From Arion vulgaris (Eukaryota; Mollusca; Gastropoda; Stylommatophora; Arionidae): DNA of 64,000 bases. Positions 11,392-26,300 of this stretch are shown in pieces (positions within the stretch are counted from its first letter, which is position 1; every line of letters starts with the position of its first letter). The translations under genes were made by a program, and so were the position numbers. Location: the NCBI GenBank assembly GCA_020796225.1, contig CM036765.1, positions 34,748,066-34,812,065 of the forward strand, read 5' to 3'. The notes beneath the pieces were generated by a model that saw nothing but the letters and a program-made list of their open reading frames with translations, made no database searches and had not been told where the DNA came from.

Positions 11392-14300
11392 CTGCAGAAG
11401 TAGAGGAATTATAAATATTAATGCAATCTGTTATGTATAAAGCTTAAGCTATTATCATTCATCTCATAAATTACATAGATAATCAAATGTTTCCTATGTT
11501 TAAATATAAAACTTATAAAAAGATACATCAAAATATCTGCTAGTGTCTCTGTTGGCTGGGTAAGCTCTCCGATGGACAGCAGATGAGAAAAGAAGGTCTG
11601 GATGCCCAAGGAAAATATGGAGAAGAACTGAGCAACAGGAAACCCATACGATTATCATATCAGACTCGATGAATATGCTTCAAAGGATTGAATCTGGAAG
11701 TCTGCATGTGGAATGGGTCGACATCATTTGGAGATCACATCTCAAGAAAATGACTTGGCTGTACACGCCTGGACATGCTGGAGTTCAGGGCAACGAGAAT
11801 GCTGACTCTCTTGCAAACAGTGCCCGACTCAAGTGGGCAGAAGTATGGACAGAGCCGATATCATCAATGCGGTACATTCTCATTTATGTGACATAGGCAA
11901 GTCTCAGACACTGGAACGAGTTAGAGAATTAGGCATTAAGTTTGGACATGCCAGACTGTGTTGTCTTTGTGGTAGAGAGAGAAGATATACTAATCAACTG
12001 CTCATGGGTACGGTGAGCAAGCGGACTTTCGGATGGCTGCTGCAGCGAAGGACAGAGCACGAATGGGAATGTCTAATGTGCCATGATGTCGATTGTATAA
12101 GATAACATAACATGGAGAAGAACTGTTGAAAGAGAGTTGAAAGATTGTGGCCTGACATGGGAAACAATTAGTAAAAAGGTGGCAGAACGGCAACAATGGA
12201 AATTTCTTTTGGAAGCCTTATAGAACGAGACACGAAGAAGATATCGACATGCTTCTTCTTTTGTCATCACACTGCTACCAGGTTGTTGCCCAGTGTCGAG
12301 GTTTTCTGTTGTTGTCTTGCGCTGATCTGATGGCTTGGGTGATTGTTATTTTTGCTCTTCGACACGATTCTGCTATGTCATCTAACCATCTTTTCGTGGT
12401 CTTCCTCTCGCCTTCTTTCCTGATGTTCTGTTGTAGATACAGTGGAGTTTGGATGCATTCTTATTAAGTGGCCAAACCACTTCATTCTTTGTTTCTCAAT
12501 GTAATTCATTCCTTCTTATGCTGATGTTGTTAGATTACCAATAGATCTGCTAATGCACACAAACATGTATAGATATTTGTGTTCCTATCTTGATGAAGAC
12601 TTTCTGTTGAAACATTGACTACATAATTGTCAATTGATCAACAGCACTGGGCGAGTGTTGAATTGTTTCATAGCTATCAGAAAAATATATGTAACAATCA
12701 CCTTGTTCTGATTCTGCTGGTTTCAATGAAGCTAGGTTCAGGCGGATAAGCTCATGATTGACACATACTTCTTCTCCATCTGTGTTTCTCTCCAATAAAA
12801 ACACAGGGACAGGCTGAGTAGGAAAGCTTGTGATACTGAAATGAAGGGTTTAAAAGGTTATAAAATAGGTACAGAGGAATGACACATGCAAAGAAACAAA
12901 AGTAAGTCTTCTGAGAACATGCATATCCCCTGTGGAAACATGGATGTGAATCGTGGACCATAACACAAACATTAAAGAAAAAAATTAGAGCTTTCTAAAC
13001 AACTTACTACAGAAAAGTTCTTTGAACACCCTGGACAAAGAAACGAAAAAATACGACATCCTACAAGACCTGCGTATCGAGGAGCAATGGCTCATAAATA
13101 ACATCATGCTTGGGAAAATTAAATATTTTGGCCACGTTAAACGTCACAGTGGTTTGGAGAGAACGTTAATGGAATGCATGGTTCCTGGAGTACGAGGCAG
13201 GGTATGACCAAGACAACGGTGGTAGCAGGCCATCAAAGAAACCTTGAACATGATGTTCGAGGAGGCGGAAGAACTTTCAAGGGACAGAGAGTTTTTCAAA
13301 CGGGCTGTAATGAGAGCGACATTCCGCAAGGGACATGCTACTACTTGAGATATGGGAATAAGAATTACAAGAAATCTGAAGACACAACAAATCCAGTAGA
13401 AGTATTATATAATAGGGAAACAACACTAAACATGTATATGTAGCTCTCTGGAAACACATACACCAAACAAAAGAGAAGAAAATTCAGAAAGAGGGAACTC
13501 TAAACTGTTTGAATGGCAGTAACACTTCGCCAAGAAAATAGTATGTGCCAGCTACTTCAGCGAACTGTGTCGTTATTGCCTGTAATACTGCTTTTTGGGC
13601 GGTGTAGGACAGGGGGGGACATGAGCCTGTGGAATTTAATGGCCGTATGGCTAGTGCAGCCGCTGTGAAACTGGAACCCATCGAACTGGATACCCTTCCA
13701 AAACAAGAACCATCGTAGCAGACACAGAAAATTTATAGTAATAGCCAGTTTACCATTGTCTGATCAGATTAAGCTGCATCTCCCAAAGACTGACTGCAAT
13801 CGATCTCAAAATGACCTGTCTCGCACCATGGTTGTGTACGCCATAAAACTGTTCTTTGTTCATTAATTAATGGTGAATTATAACACTATCTTCCTCTAGT
13901 AATATTTATCATCAATCTTTCCCCCGGTCTGGTTTTCAGCAGTGTCCTACTTCTTTCATGAACATCATTCAATAGCTTGTCCAGAGCAGAACTTGGCCAC
14001 CCTAACATTCCTTCAGTATTTCTCTCTCACATGCATGGGAGCACTTGGAAACACAACAATAATACTTAGATTTTTAATGTCAACAATTTATCAAAATATT
14101 ACTAGGTGTACAAATAATATAGGAAACAACAACAAACCAGACTTACTTACGACTTTGTTGAAGTGATGACTCTGGCATGACTACATAAAACACTTTTTTC
14201 TCACTGACCATTGACTGAAACTTGTTCATAACATCATGAGACCACACAAAAGGTAAAGTAGCTTCACTTTCTCCTCCAGTTGCAGTATGTGGTTCCACAC

Positions 14301-17300
14301 TCTTCAGAGTGCACCATACAAGGAAAGGTGGGATATTCTTTAATTCGCTGGGTAATGGAAATACTAGACTGCGAGGTACCCAATCAAAATCTCCATAATC
14401 AATGAAGAATATGAGCATCTGTGAATAGAAAATATGATTAAGTGGGTAGTGGGGATAAAATGTGTTGCTTTAAAGACACAAAATATCAACATTTTTCACT
14501 GATAGTATGCGCAAAAACGAAACAAATAATATTGAAGCAAGGAGTACTGTTATTAGAAATGGGAAGCCTATATGCAATCAGTACTCATCATCAAATAGTT
14601 TGTCCTGAGCAGAACTTTGTCTAATCCTGGTTGGGTCAGAGGCCCTCAACCAACTTATGCCAAGCCTTTTTAACTATCTCTTGCTTGCAGCTCCTTCCAT
14701 GTCTTCTGTATATCGTTAATCTCTGCCTCAAAATCTCTTCTTCAAGTATTTTAGGCCTGTTCTCTTTTGTTTTCCCTGTGGATTTCAAGAAAGGTCATTT
14801 TTAATATTCCCCTTGTGTTTTATCAAGCAACAGTGTCATTTCTTCCCCTTTTGGTTAACTGGGATGTCACATTATCTCCATAGGTTCCTCACTTGTAACT
14901 CTAACATATCATCTCAGCCTCCCCATCCTGTACAGATACCAGTTGATGAATGTTTGCAACTTATTACTTGTTATTGTTATTCTCCATGTTTCAGCAGTGC
15001 TTTACCGTTGGGAGTTAAATATTACAATTTTGGTTCTAAATTTCATTTCTTTCGAGCTCCACAATTTTCCAGTGTGATGAAAACTTCTCTTGCCTTTTGT
15101 ATTATTATTCTGACATTGCTATCCATCCTTTCTCTTGTCTACATTGCTACCGAAGTATGTGTATAATTCTATCTCTTGAAATGGTGTTTAAACCGGGGAG
15201 ATTGTGTTGTCATTTGCTTTGTTAATTCTCATCATTTTTGTCTTCCTCTATAAATGTTTAGCTGTCGTTGTTATGACCTCCAATATTGAAAATGTTACAA
15301 AATATTTGGAATATATATTTTAAATAGTTCTGTAATTACCAATAACAGAGAATATACATAAGAAATCAGAAAGTGACTGACCCTGTATTTCAGAGTTTAA
15401 ATAGTAAGAAGAATCTATGGTATAACATAGATAAGTTAACAAAAGTAAAACTTCAGAGAACATACATTTTTTAAGTGAATCATAGATAATAATAATACAG
15501 AAGAAAACTGAAAATTTTGAAAGCAAAGTGCTACAGAAATATTCTTAGAATGTCTTGGAGGAAAAAATCTGAATACTAAGAAACATTGGCTCATAAACAT
15601 TATGTCACATAAACTGGACATATCTTTTTTGTCACATTAAACGTCAGTGGTTTAAAGAGAACAATAATGGAGAGCATTGTTCCTGAAAAACGAGACAGAG
15701 GGTGACCTAGAAGATGAGACGAGATAACTGGTTAGAGATCAAGTCTTTCAGGTGGACTGTGATGAGAGCAATGTTCTGAGGACATCCCTACATAAAGAAA
15801 ATGCTAAAACATTGAAAGTGTACACCTCTCCTTTAGAACGTTACATGAAAGAAGTGACTAAACAGTAACATGGTTAAATGAAGTTTGCATATAGTTAATT
15901 ATGCAACAATGCCTACTTGTTTCCAGAGCTGTCTTATATATATAAATATGTCAAACAATGAACCGGCAACTCATCATTGCGGTCAACTGCTTCCAGTTGC
16001 CATTTTAAAATATTTTAGTCATTACAATACCATTTTATTTATTTCCATAATGGCTGAGAATAAAAATAGTTCAGTTATTAACACAAATTAATGTAAGGTT
16101 TAAGTAAGACATTTTGATGAAATCGATGCACATGTCCTACTGTAGAAGTTATGTTAGGGCTACAACCAATGTAACGATACAGTTCTTGACAAGATCAAAC
16201 ATATCACAAAGATGATTAAATTGTCAAAGAATGACAGAAGAAGAAGAAGTAAGACATTGAAAACAAAATTGCATACTTTTCACAATTTGATTTGACTACT
16301 GCAGAATCTTCATGCACATTTTCAGATTGTTCAATCTTCAATACCAAGCCTCTGTAGAAACGTTCATCTTTTGAACATGCTGCACACACCAAGGAATTTA
16401 TTGTAGGACTGAACGGGGCTGACAGATCTGCTGTTGTTGAAAATGAAAGTAGCTCATTCTCCAGTATTTTGAACTTGTTGACTAAATCACTGTCTATACA
16501 ATAAACAAAGAAACTGCTAGGGGAAATCACTGCACTTATCATAACCATAATCTCCACTTCTGTATCACTCAGGATTGGCGGAGAACTATCACAAGATTCA
16601 GGAGAAGATGAATGCATTGAATGATCGGTAGAGACATTAAATGTTCCGTTTTTCTTCAACTCCATTTGTGAAGATCTGATTACTTGGCCTAAAGAATGTA
16701 GTTGTTCATCAACAATAATGCCAAGCTTGCAGTGAGCTTCCACTCGCTCTGTTGTTCTTGTGTCTGACGTATTTGTTGAGTGCAGTGCTGAATGTGCTTC
16801 TGATGTGGGCAAAATGTTTTTTGCTGTAAGTGGCATACTGACTTGGATATTATGATCTTTTACATTTTGAAAAAATAAAGGATGTAAAGCTTTTGGTTTG
16901 AGATGTTTAGTTTCTGTTTGAGTTTTATCCTGTGAGCGAGTCTTGGTAATTGAAGATACATCTATCATTTTGTCTCTTGAATTGTGTTTGGAAGGTGAAT
17001 ACATATCCCAAAGAGCAGTTATTTGGTCTTCCTCTTTCATAACTTTAGCAAAGCCGGTTATAATTAAGTGTGTGCCATACACATCAGAGTGTTTGCTGCA
17101 TCTTTCTGGTGAATTTCAGCAACTTTTGACATTGTAAACATGATGTCAACAATATGAGGAAAAAAGGGTTGTGTCTCATTGTCACTAGGACTTGGATGTA
17201 TCACTCGAACTTGTACTTGTACATCCTTGGTTTGCTGTTGAAACTCAAGAATTGCTTCTTCTGTCCACATACAGTCTGCATTCTTTGGAGAGGCCTGAAA

Positions 17301-20300
17301 GACAAATGTTAACAAAATAAAGAGCTGCACATCTTCTTTCCAACATTAAACAAACAACATTCTTATCTGGACAATGACAAGTTAACATGGGGCTAGAAAG
17401 GACTTCGTGTAAGAATGAATATGTGAGTAACAGATGTGCTATGGGATCTATAAGCATTCATATCCTTCATACTTTGTTGAAAGAGACAGTGCAGTGATGT
17501 TAGTGTTGTAAACTAACTAATACTGTTAGTGTATTTTATTTGTTAATGTATTATTTTTTTATTTTTTTCGATCCAGAAGCACTTGAGCTTTTCAGCTCTT
17601 CGCTCGGTGCCATGGACATCGTGAATCTCTTCGGTTCGTGCCACGAACACCGTAAATCTGGGAAATCTGTGGCTTTTTCTGCCATCCCACGGAATTGAAC
17701 CCCACACACAGAGGGATAGTCAACCGAAGTCCAACGCGCTACGAACACGCTGGGCAGACGGGCATTAATGTATTATAAACAGTGTGGACATCTTTGACTT
17801 AGCAGTAGCGAGCTCGATCTCTCTCTCGCGATCGTTCTTAAGCCGTTTTATCATTCTATTGTGATATATAAACAGCCAAACATCAGAACGGGATGTACCA
17901 CGAGCTCGATCAAAAGCCAAGAGTACCTGGTTCAAACTCTGCGCGGCAGTTTGAAGCAAATTTGTTTCCGTGGATTTTTAGAAACAGTAAAAATAGAACC
18001 CACCATTCAGAAAGCAATGGTAAACTACTGAGCATATAAGTGGTGCCAAGAAAATCAACAACTCGTTTACTGTGGTTGTTTAGACGTCCTGTAAATGAAA
18101 TGCCATGAGTGTCATTTCATTATAAACAGTACTGAGCACACTTTTCACCACTTGTTTGAACTTGTGCAGAAGTTCTACATTGCAAAGATTAGTCTAAATT
18201 CAATCCCAGACTGGGGATTCAATCTAAATGAATCTAACTCTATATTGAAAACTGAAACAGAAGTCATTGGTTATACGCTGGACATCAACCATCATGACAC
18301 AAGACTTTATAAATCATGCAATCACCAATATTTCTAAAATTGCTAATATATATTTAACTCTTTCCGCGCTTTAAGCCGCACTCTGCGCCACAGCGACTTC
18401 TGTTGCACGCTTTGCGACCTGCGCCATTCAAGTTGTTTCGTCGCCATTCGCCATTGTGCTTCGAATTGTTCCGTTTATACGTCTTTCTAGTTTTACTTCT
18501 ACTAATTTTAGTTTTTAATAGTATTCTTCCGGTTCCTAACTTAAATAGCTACTTTCACTTTTGATTTCATCGCTCATTCACCCACGTTGCAATTTGTTTC
18601 AAGTTTATTTTTCGTTGCTACAGACGCATTTTTTGTAAACAAATCAATATGGAACCAGGCCCATCAGGTAACAAGCGATATGCGTGTTTCAAGGTAGCAG
18701 CGCTATTTTCTTAGAAAAATGTATGAATGATTCTGATAATAGTAGTATTAGTAGTATTAGTGATGATTCGGGTCCCAATATATCAAGAGATTCAGGCAAA
18801 TGAGAATCATTCAAACCATCAAAGCCCAACTGGAGCAGCTAGCTGCAGCCAGTATGATTCCGATGCTGAGCCGCCTGTGCCAAAATGTCCGAGATCTGCT
18901 GTAAATACTGGTACTGGAAACGGCAGAGGTAGAGGAAAATTTGCATCTCGAACTAACAGCACCCCAGTGCCAGTGGTAAGAGAGGAATGGCAGGAGATAA
19001 GAGAAGGCTCTACAAAAATGCTTTAGATTCCACCCAAAGCAACAGCCAGGTGTGTCTCCTGAGTCAGGGCTTACCTCAGATTCGACAGCACTTGGATGTT
19101 TTTCATTGCTGTTTGATGATGAGGTAAAGTCTTTACTTATGAAGACAATAAACTCTTATGCCAGGAGTAAAATTATTGTCAACACTCCATCTCTCCAACG
19201 GTCAGTGTTCTCTCGTTGGGTTGACATTACGTCCCACGAGGTTGACAAATTTCTGGCCGTAATGATTATGATTAGAATTGCCAGACGGCCTGAGATCCCT
19301 GATTACTGGTCTCTGGCACCTGAGTTTTATGCTCCATGGTTCCACGTAATGTTTACTCGTAAACGCTTCCAAGATATATACTTTACGATGCTCCATGCAG
19401 GCGAGGAACATTCTGAAGGAAAAGATAAAATTGAACCCTTCATGAATGTTCTCCTGAAAAAGTACTGAAGTGCGTTCTACCCGTATCAAGAACTCAGTAT
19501 TGATGAGATGGTGATCGGGTATAAAGGGAGGTGGAAGTTCAAGCAGTACAATGCCAGCAAGCCAAGCAAATACCATATAAAACCTTTGGCCTGTGCGACT
19601 CGCCACGGATATGTCCACAACATCTTATCATATTTTGGTGCTGACACATCTTATAATCCTGAAATTGATTATACATCAAGTCACGCAGTGAAAATATTTG
19701 ATACATTACTTGCTAATGTTGGAACGGGCATAAGATATATGCAGATCGTTTTTACACGACCCATGTCCTTGTTGATTACCTGCTTGAGCACAAGCAATAT
19801 TACACAGGCACGCTCAACATCAATCGCGTTGGCTTTCCTCTGCAACTGAAGTCCCTCAACCTTGCATACCGTGAAATGCGCTGGTTTCAAAATCAGGATG
19901 AAACCATGATGTGCGTTGGTTATAGGGATAAAAAGCAAAGAAGAGTGTCCTCATGGTGAGCACAGACGCGGTTGTTGAGACAACACGATGCAAGGATGTT
20001 GACAAGCCATCCATAATACACAAATACAACAAATACATGAATGGGTGTGACAAGTTAGACCAAAAAGTCACCTATTATTGTTCTTTTGAAAGGAAAACAA
20101 TAAAATGGTGGAAGAAGGTGTTTTATTGGCTACTTGAAGTCACCCAAGTCAACTCCTTCATTCTGTACACCTTGACGCGAGAAGCAGACACGACAGGATT
20201 GTCCCTGAAGAAGTTCAAACGAGAGCTTCTGACACAGCTAACACAGCGTGCCGCTGTGACATTTCCTGAAGAAGGTCTTGCTCCTCAAAGGCGCGGTCGA

Positions 20301-23300
20301 CAACCAGCTGCAAACCCCATGGCACCCCTCCAAGATAAGAAACACATCATTTCTTATATCAAACGGGATAGAAGTTGTGTTGTCTGTGCTACTCCCACGG
20401 AACGCAAGCGCACCCACTTTGTTTGCCTAGGATGCCCGAATCAGCCACATTTACATCCTAAGGATTGTTTTGAGGCCTTCCACAAAGTGTAGTCAGTTAT
20501 TCACTAACTGCATGGTCACAGTGTACAGTGTACAGTTTATTTTGTCATTTTTTCAATTTTTGTGTTTGCGCCAACATTTTCATCATCATAATTGTGTGTC
20601 AACTTTTCATCATATCTTCATTTCTATTGGATATATTGTTATAAAATTTTGCCTGGACTTCACAAATTGGATTACAAAATAATTTCTAGAAGCACATAGG
20701 GATACATTCTGAAGATGCTGTTATAATGTCAAGTAAGTGTTGCATATGTCACTAACAATTTATAATTTTTCTATTTATGTTGTCATATTTGTCCCAGTTT
20801 CTTCTAAAATATTCCATGTATTGCTATTTAACTTTGTTATTCTAATAGGTTGTCCAGTTTTCTTCAAATTAGTATATGATAAGATATATATATGTTTATT
20901 TATTGATGAGTAGTTATGATTTGAAAAAATAACCCATTGCATTTTTTACCTCCCTTAAATTAAATGTAAAACTGAGGAAATAAATGGGCGTGGAAAGAGT
21001 TAATATCCAGTTTAAATGTTAGACAAGAAAAATGACACTACATTTCCAAACAAGACAAACCCTGAGGTTGTGTTTTTCCCTACTAATGATGAGTAAAAAT
21101 GTAAACTTTCTGAAATATTAAATGTTTCTTTCAAGTGTTTTCAAACAAAATAATTAATACTTACTCTCTGTAATGCACAAAACATGGCCTGACAAGGATA
21201 TTTTGTCAACGATTCTGGAATGGAGTAGATATCTGTTGCAGACAACATTTTCCGAAGTCCATAGTCAATGAGAAACACTTTTACAACATCTTGTTCTAAC
21301 AGGAGTGAAAAGATGGTGAACATATTGGTAACTTACAAAATGGTTACATTTTATTATGAAACATACAGCCACTGCTACATTTGTTCAATAATATTAAGAT
21401 AAACTGTCCAAACACAAAATAGTTATATTTAAAAAAGTTAATTGCATATCCTTTACAGGACTTTGCCAATCAACCCCAGCTTTTAACGCTGTTTGTGATT
21501 TTCTAGGCATTATTACGTTCAGTAGTTTGCCATTGTTTTCTGAACGGGTGGTGCCATCGTTCTTTTGTTAAAATCCACGCAAACAATTTGCAACCAAACT
21601 GTCCGCAGCGTGATTCGAACTCAGGGGTTAATAGACCGAGTCACTAACTCCTAGGCCACAGACGCCACCAGTTATATTTTACAACTTCTAAATTTGAAAC
21701 ACTGAACATCACCCCCATGGAGTGTTATGATGTTGGTTAAATACTCAACCAATATTCTACATGTTGAACATGAGGTCAGTTATGAGAATTTTAAAAATGT
21801 GCAATCACCTTCGCTACAGATTAATATAATGTTATTATACATTGAATACAAAGCTTTGTAAGGATGAATTAAGCTGACCTTGTAATGATAATATCTTGGC
21901 TCTGTAATAATTATGTTCACCAATTTTGGTTAAACAATACATCCCTTCTTGTGGAGTGACAACTTTTGCTGATTTAGTTTCAATAGCATGTCTGCAAAAA
22001 CCAAAAAAATTTAAACTCATTAAAACAAGTCCATGACTATTTATCAACAATTTGCAGAACAAAAATGCTGATAAGTTAGGTAGACTTTGAAAGTGGTTAC
22101 AGTTTATGATGTTGGATTCTTCTTCTTCCTCATTGTTCTTACCAGTGATTAGTTAGAATAGTAAGCCTGAGGCCTCTATGAGAACTGGTCTGAACATGTC
22201 CTCCGACATATAGTATATTTTACCTGCTTTTGATGTGTGAACTGGTGCCTAAAGACTGTATAGGTGGGTCACGACTGCAATATATTTACAGTGTCTTGTG
22301 AAGTTTGACCACAGGAGCAGACTTCCATCTCATCGATCTTGAATTTCTTGCACATGTGAACCCAGAACCTGTTGTGACTGACATACAGAGTCTGGATATG
22401 ATACAGAATCTGTTGCTTTTGTAGAAGGTAGTTTATTTAATCAGGAGGGTTATTGTCTGGGTGACTTTTCAACAGTCTCATAATAACTGCCTTAATATGT
22501 GTGTGGATTCTTTGTGCGAGTAGCCTGATGTTGACTGTTCCAAGGGCATATGTATTTGGAACAGGAATGTGTTACTGACACATGGTGCTGCCAAGTCAGT
22601 CACAGGATTCCGGCACAACAGACTTTCATAACTAGTCCAAAACTCGTAGCAAATTTTTCAAATATATATAATCCAACTAAACACACCTCTCTCTTTAGCC
22701 TGTTACGCTTTTGGCGTTTAGGGCAGCAACAAACGTACACCATTCTTCCCTGTTCATGGCCTTCCTCTGTATTGTGTTCCAGCTATGATTCATTTCCTTC
22801 AGCTCTTGCTCTATCGTCTCCTCCAGGTCATCTTGGGTCTTCACGTTTCGCCTACCCTCTGGAGTCCATCTCAGTGCAGTTTTCGTGTCGGAGCCAGTCT
22901 CCATGCGCATCACATGTCCAATCCATCTCCAGCGTCGCCTTCGGATGATAGTGCCCATATTCTCTTGTTGGCATCGTGCAAGCAATTCTTGATTCGAGAT
23001 AGTAGTCGGCCAGTACACGCGTAAGATTTTTCACAGACAAGTTGTATGAAAGGCGGAGAGTCTGGACATATCCTGTTCTGTCATTCTCCAGCATTCCGAT
23101 CCATACAGCAAAGTTGACAGCACACAGCTGTTATAGATACTAGCCTTGGTTCTGATGCTGTATTGGGCAGATTTTCAGGCGGTCTGAAGGGTCATGAATG
23201 CACTTCGTGCTTTACTCAGTCTGTTTTTAATGTCAGATCCAGCGCCTCCTTCATTGCTAATAACACTTCCAAGGTATGTGAAGCGGTTGTATCTCGGAGG

Positions 23301-26300
23301 GTTTTACCTTCTAGTTTGACTGGTGCTGGGGTTGCTATGTTCAGAGTCATTACTTCAGTTTTCTTCTGATTTATTTTCAGCCCAACCATCTCACTATATT
23401 GGTTAAGGCGGCAGGTCTTTTCCTGGATATCTCTATGTGTATGAGATAGGAGTGTGATGTCATCTGCAAAATCTAGGTCTTCCAGAGTGGATGTGAGCGT
23501 CCATCTAATACCTCTTGCCTTATCTTCCGTTGTTTTACGCATCACCCAATCTATGACAGTGTTGAATAATAGGGCTGACATAACACATCCTTGTCGCACG
23601 CCTGTTTTTACTTCAAACTTTAGTTCTGAAGTTTCAACACTGCATGCAAACTTGCTGTAGCAGCTTTTATAATATTTATAAAACACAGTGGGATTCCATA
23701 CCATCTTAAGATACGCCATAGACTTTCGCGGTGTATGCTATCAAAAGCCTTTTCAAAATCTACAAAGTTGATATAGAGTTTGCTTTGCCATTCTGTGCAT
23801 TGCTCTATGATATTTCTAAGAGCAAATATTTGGCCTATACAGCTCGTCCTCTCGAAATCCTGCTTGTTCCTTTCTCAGTTTCTTATCCACAGCGTCAGTA
23901 ATACGTTGTATGATGATTTTGCTAAGATTTTACTTGGGACAGAAAGCAGTGTTATTCCACGCCAATTATTACAATCGGCAAGGAGCCCTTTTTGGTATCT
24001 TGATGATGATGACTCTGTTCCATGCATCAGGTATTATTTGGGTATTCCATATAGTAGTAAACAACTAAAACACACACACAGAGAATAATAAAATTGTAAT
24101 GCAAAAGGGTATCAAATTAGTCTAAATCAGCAGCTACCTCGACCGCCAACTTTTGGTGACATAACAACATATCTGTCCATTTTCTAATAACCACAGATCT
24201 TGTTTATGTAATGTCTATGACATGCTTCCATATGACAGTAATGGCATTATGTAGCAATGAATAACTCTTATGCATAGACTTGTTGCATATAATGTCTTTC
24301 ATTTTCCAGACTTGTGTATTCATTTGGTCTATTATATTCTTTATTACTAAAAAAACACTGATAGCCCAAGATTATTATTTGAAAAATTATCTCATTTAGA
24401 AAAGAAAAATTTGATGGAAAGAGTAATTATACAGAACCGATCCTTGCTGACATCATCATGACCATTAATGAAAATTCTCTAGCTTTTTTGGGTCACAGAG
24501 TATCCTAGAATGAATTGAAACTCTATTTCACTTCTATTTCTAGCATAAGAAAGGATGATATGTATTGGTTATAGTTCATACTCCACTCTTAAGTAGTTTT
24601 ATAAAGTTTTAATATTTCAGTTAATATAAAAGTCGATTAGGAATGGAAAGTCACGGAAAAGCATCCGAATATTTAAAATCTGTCAAAAGACGATACATCC
24701 CCATGATAATCTGAGCATCTTTAAAACGACAGTATTATTTACAGTGTCAGTTACGCTGTTTCCAACAGTTACAAAAGCAAGATTCAGACTGAGCAAATGT
24801 GAGTTACATAGAAAAGAGTTGCATACCTTATTAATCCAGACAGCTCTTGAATAAAACAAAGCGTTTGGACATAAAAAGACCAAGGATGAACCATGTTGCT
24901 AATTATAGCAGGAAAAACTGCATCTTTGTCAGGCTTTATCTGCTTAATATTTAAACCAGACATTTCTGTGATGAGAGAATGTCACACATTTCATAATCAG
25001 TTCATTGTATCAAGTATCAAACATAGCTATATACAATTTGTTTGAAAAACTATTTCTAAAGAATACTGATATAACAAATTTTGCTGATCATTAATGGTGT
25101 TAGCACATTCTTATTTTTCTTCTTTTGTCATCACACTGTTACCAGGTTGTTGCCCAGTGTTGTGGTTTTCTGCTTTTGTCTTGCGCTGCTCTAGTGGCTT
25201 GGGTGATAATTATTTTTGCTTTTTAAACAGGATTCTGCTATGTTATCTATTCATCTTTTTTGTGGTCTTCCTCTTGCCTTCTCTCCTGATGTTCTGTTGT
25301 AGAAGATTATACACAGTGGAGTTTGGTTGCATTCTTATTAAGTGGCCAAACCAATTCATTTTTTGTTTCTCAATGTAATTCAATCCCGATTCTGTTTCTA
25401 ATTTCTTTCTTATGCTAATGTTGGTGACTGTCTTTTATGGCGTTGTTTTCACGGGCACTGCACTTCACATGTAGTTATTAACACATTAAAGTAATTAAAG
25501 AACACATTTGTTTACATGTCATGTCCCACATGAAAAATTTGTTGATTTTCATGGTTATAATGACAAATGTGAAACATTACATCATTGGCAGAAACCTGTA
25601 TTTTATACATGAAGTGCTAGTATTACACTGAATATACAGGGTGTTCAAGATAATTGCAGCCCCATTGACAAATCGAAAGTTGCCAGTTACACATTGAGTT
25701 GTGTTTATTTACTATTTAAACCGGTTCTGACTAGCTCGTCCTACGTCACATTTGTTCATCGCCCCTTCCCTACTACAATTATATTGTCACACAACATTGA
25801 CCTATACTACGTCATAACTGAACCTTCTCATTTTCATACATTAATGCCAGATTAGCTCCATTCACAGGCTGCTTTTAGCGTGAACACCCTGTAGAAGTGG
25901 TGAGGAAAAGGAATTCTGTACACACAAAATGGAAAGAAAATGACTGATATAATAATGTGGCCTTTTCGTCTTTACAGTCAATTGGCAAGTGTTTTACTGG
26001 GAAAACTTCGAGTTTGAGTTTGTCTCTCTAGTTTTTCATCTCATTCCTAAGTCTCTTTTTAAAAGCTTCTACACCTTTGCGTAATAGATCATGTACATAA
26101 TAAGCACATAAGAGCAAGAATATAATAATAAAACTGGTCTATATGACAAATTGATAGTATATTCTTACCAATGTCTTTTAACTTTCTGTCCATCTTTATG
26201 TTTCTTTCACTAGATGGACATGTAGCCTGTAGTTTATTAGATGCAATTTTGGGACTATTTTCTTGTGACATTAATCTGGATGTTGGTGATTCAGACAGTG

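Noticed and set aside
14813..15166. 117-codon plus-strand ORF with a hydrophobic C-terminus
   Set aside because: Antisense to a LINE end whose relatives at 41170 and 54530 are read on the minus strand.
22550..23660. Plus-strand ORFs of 60-130 codons
   Set aside because: Antisense shadows of the reverse transcriptase on the minus strand, where FADD and other blocks are clear.
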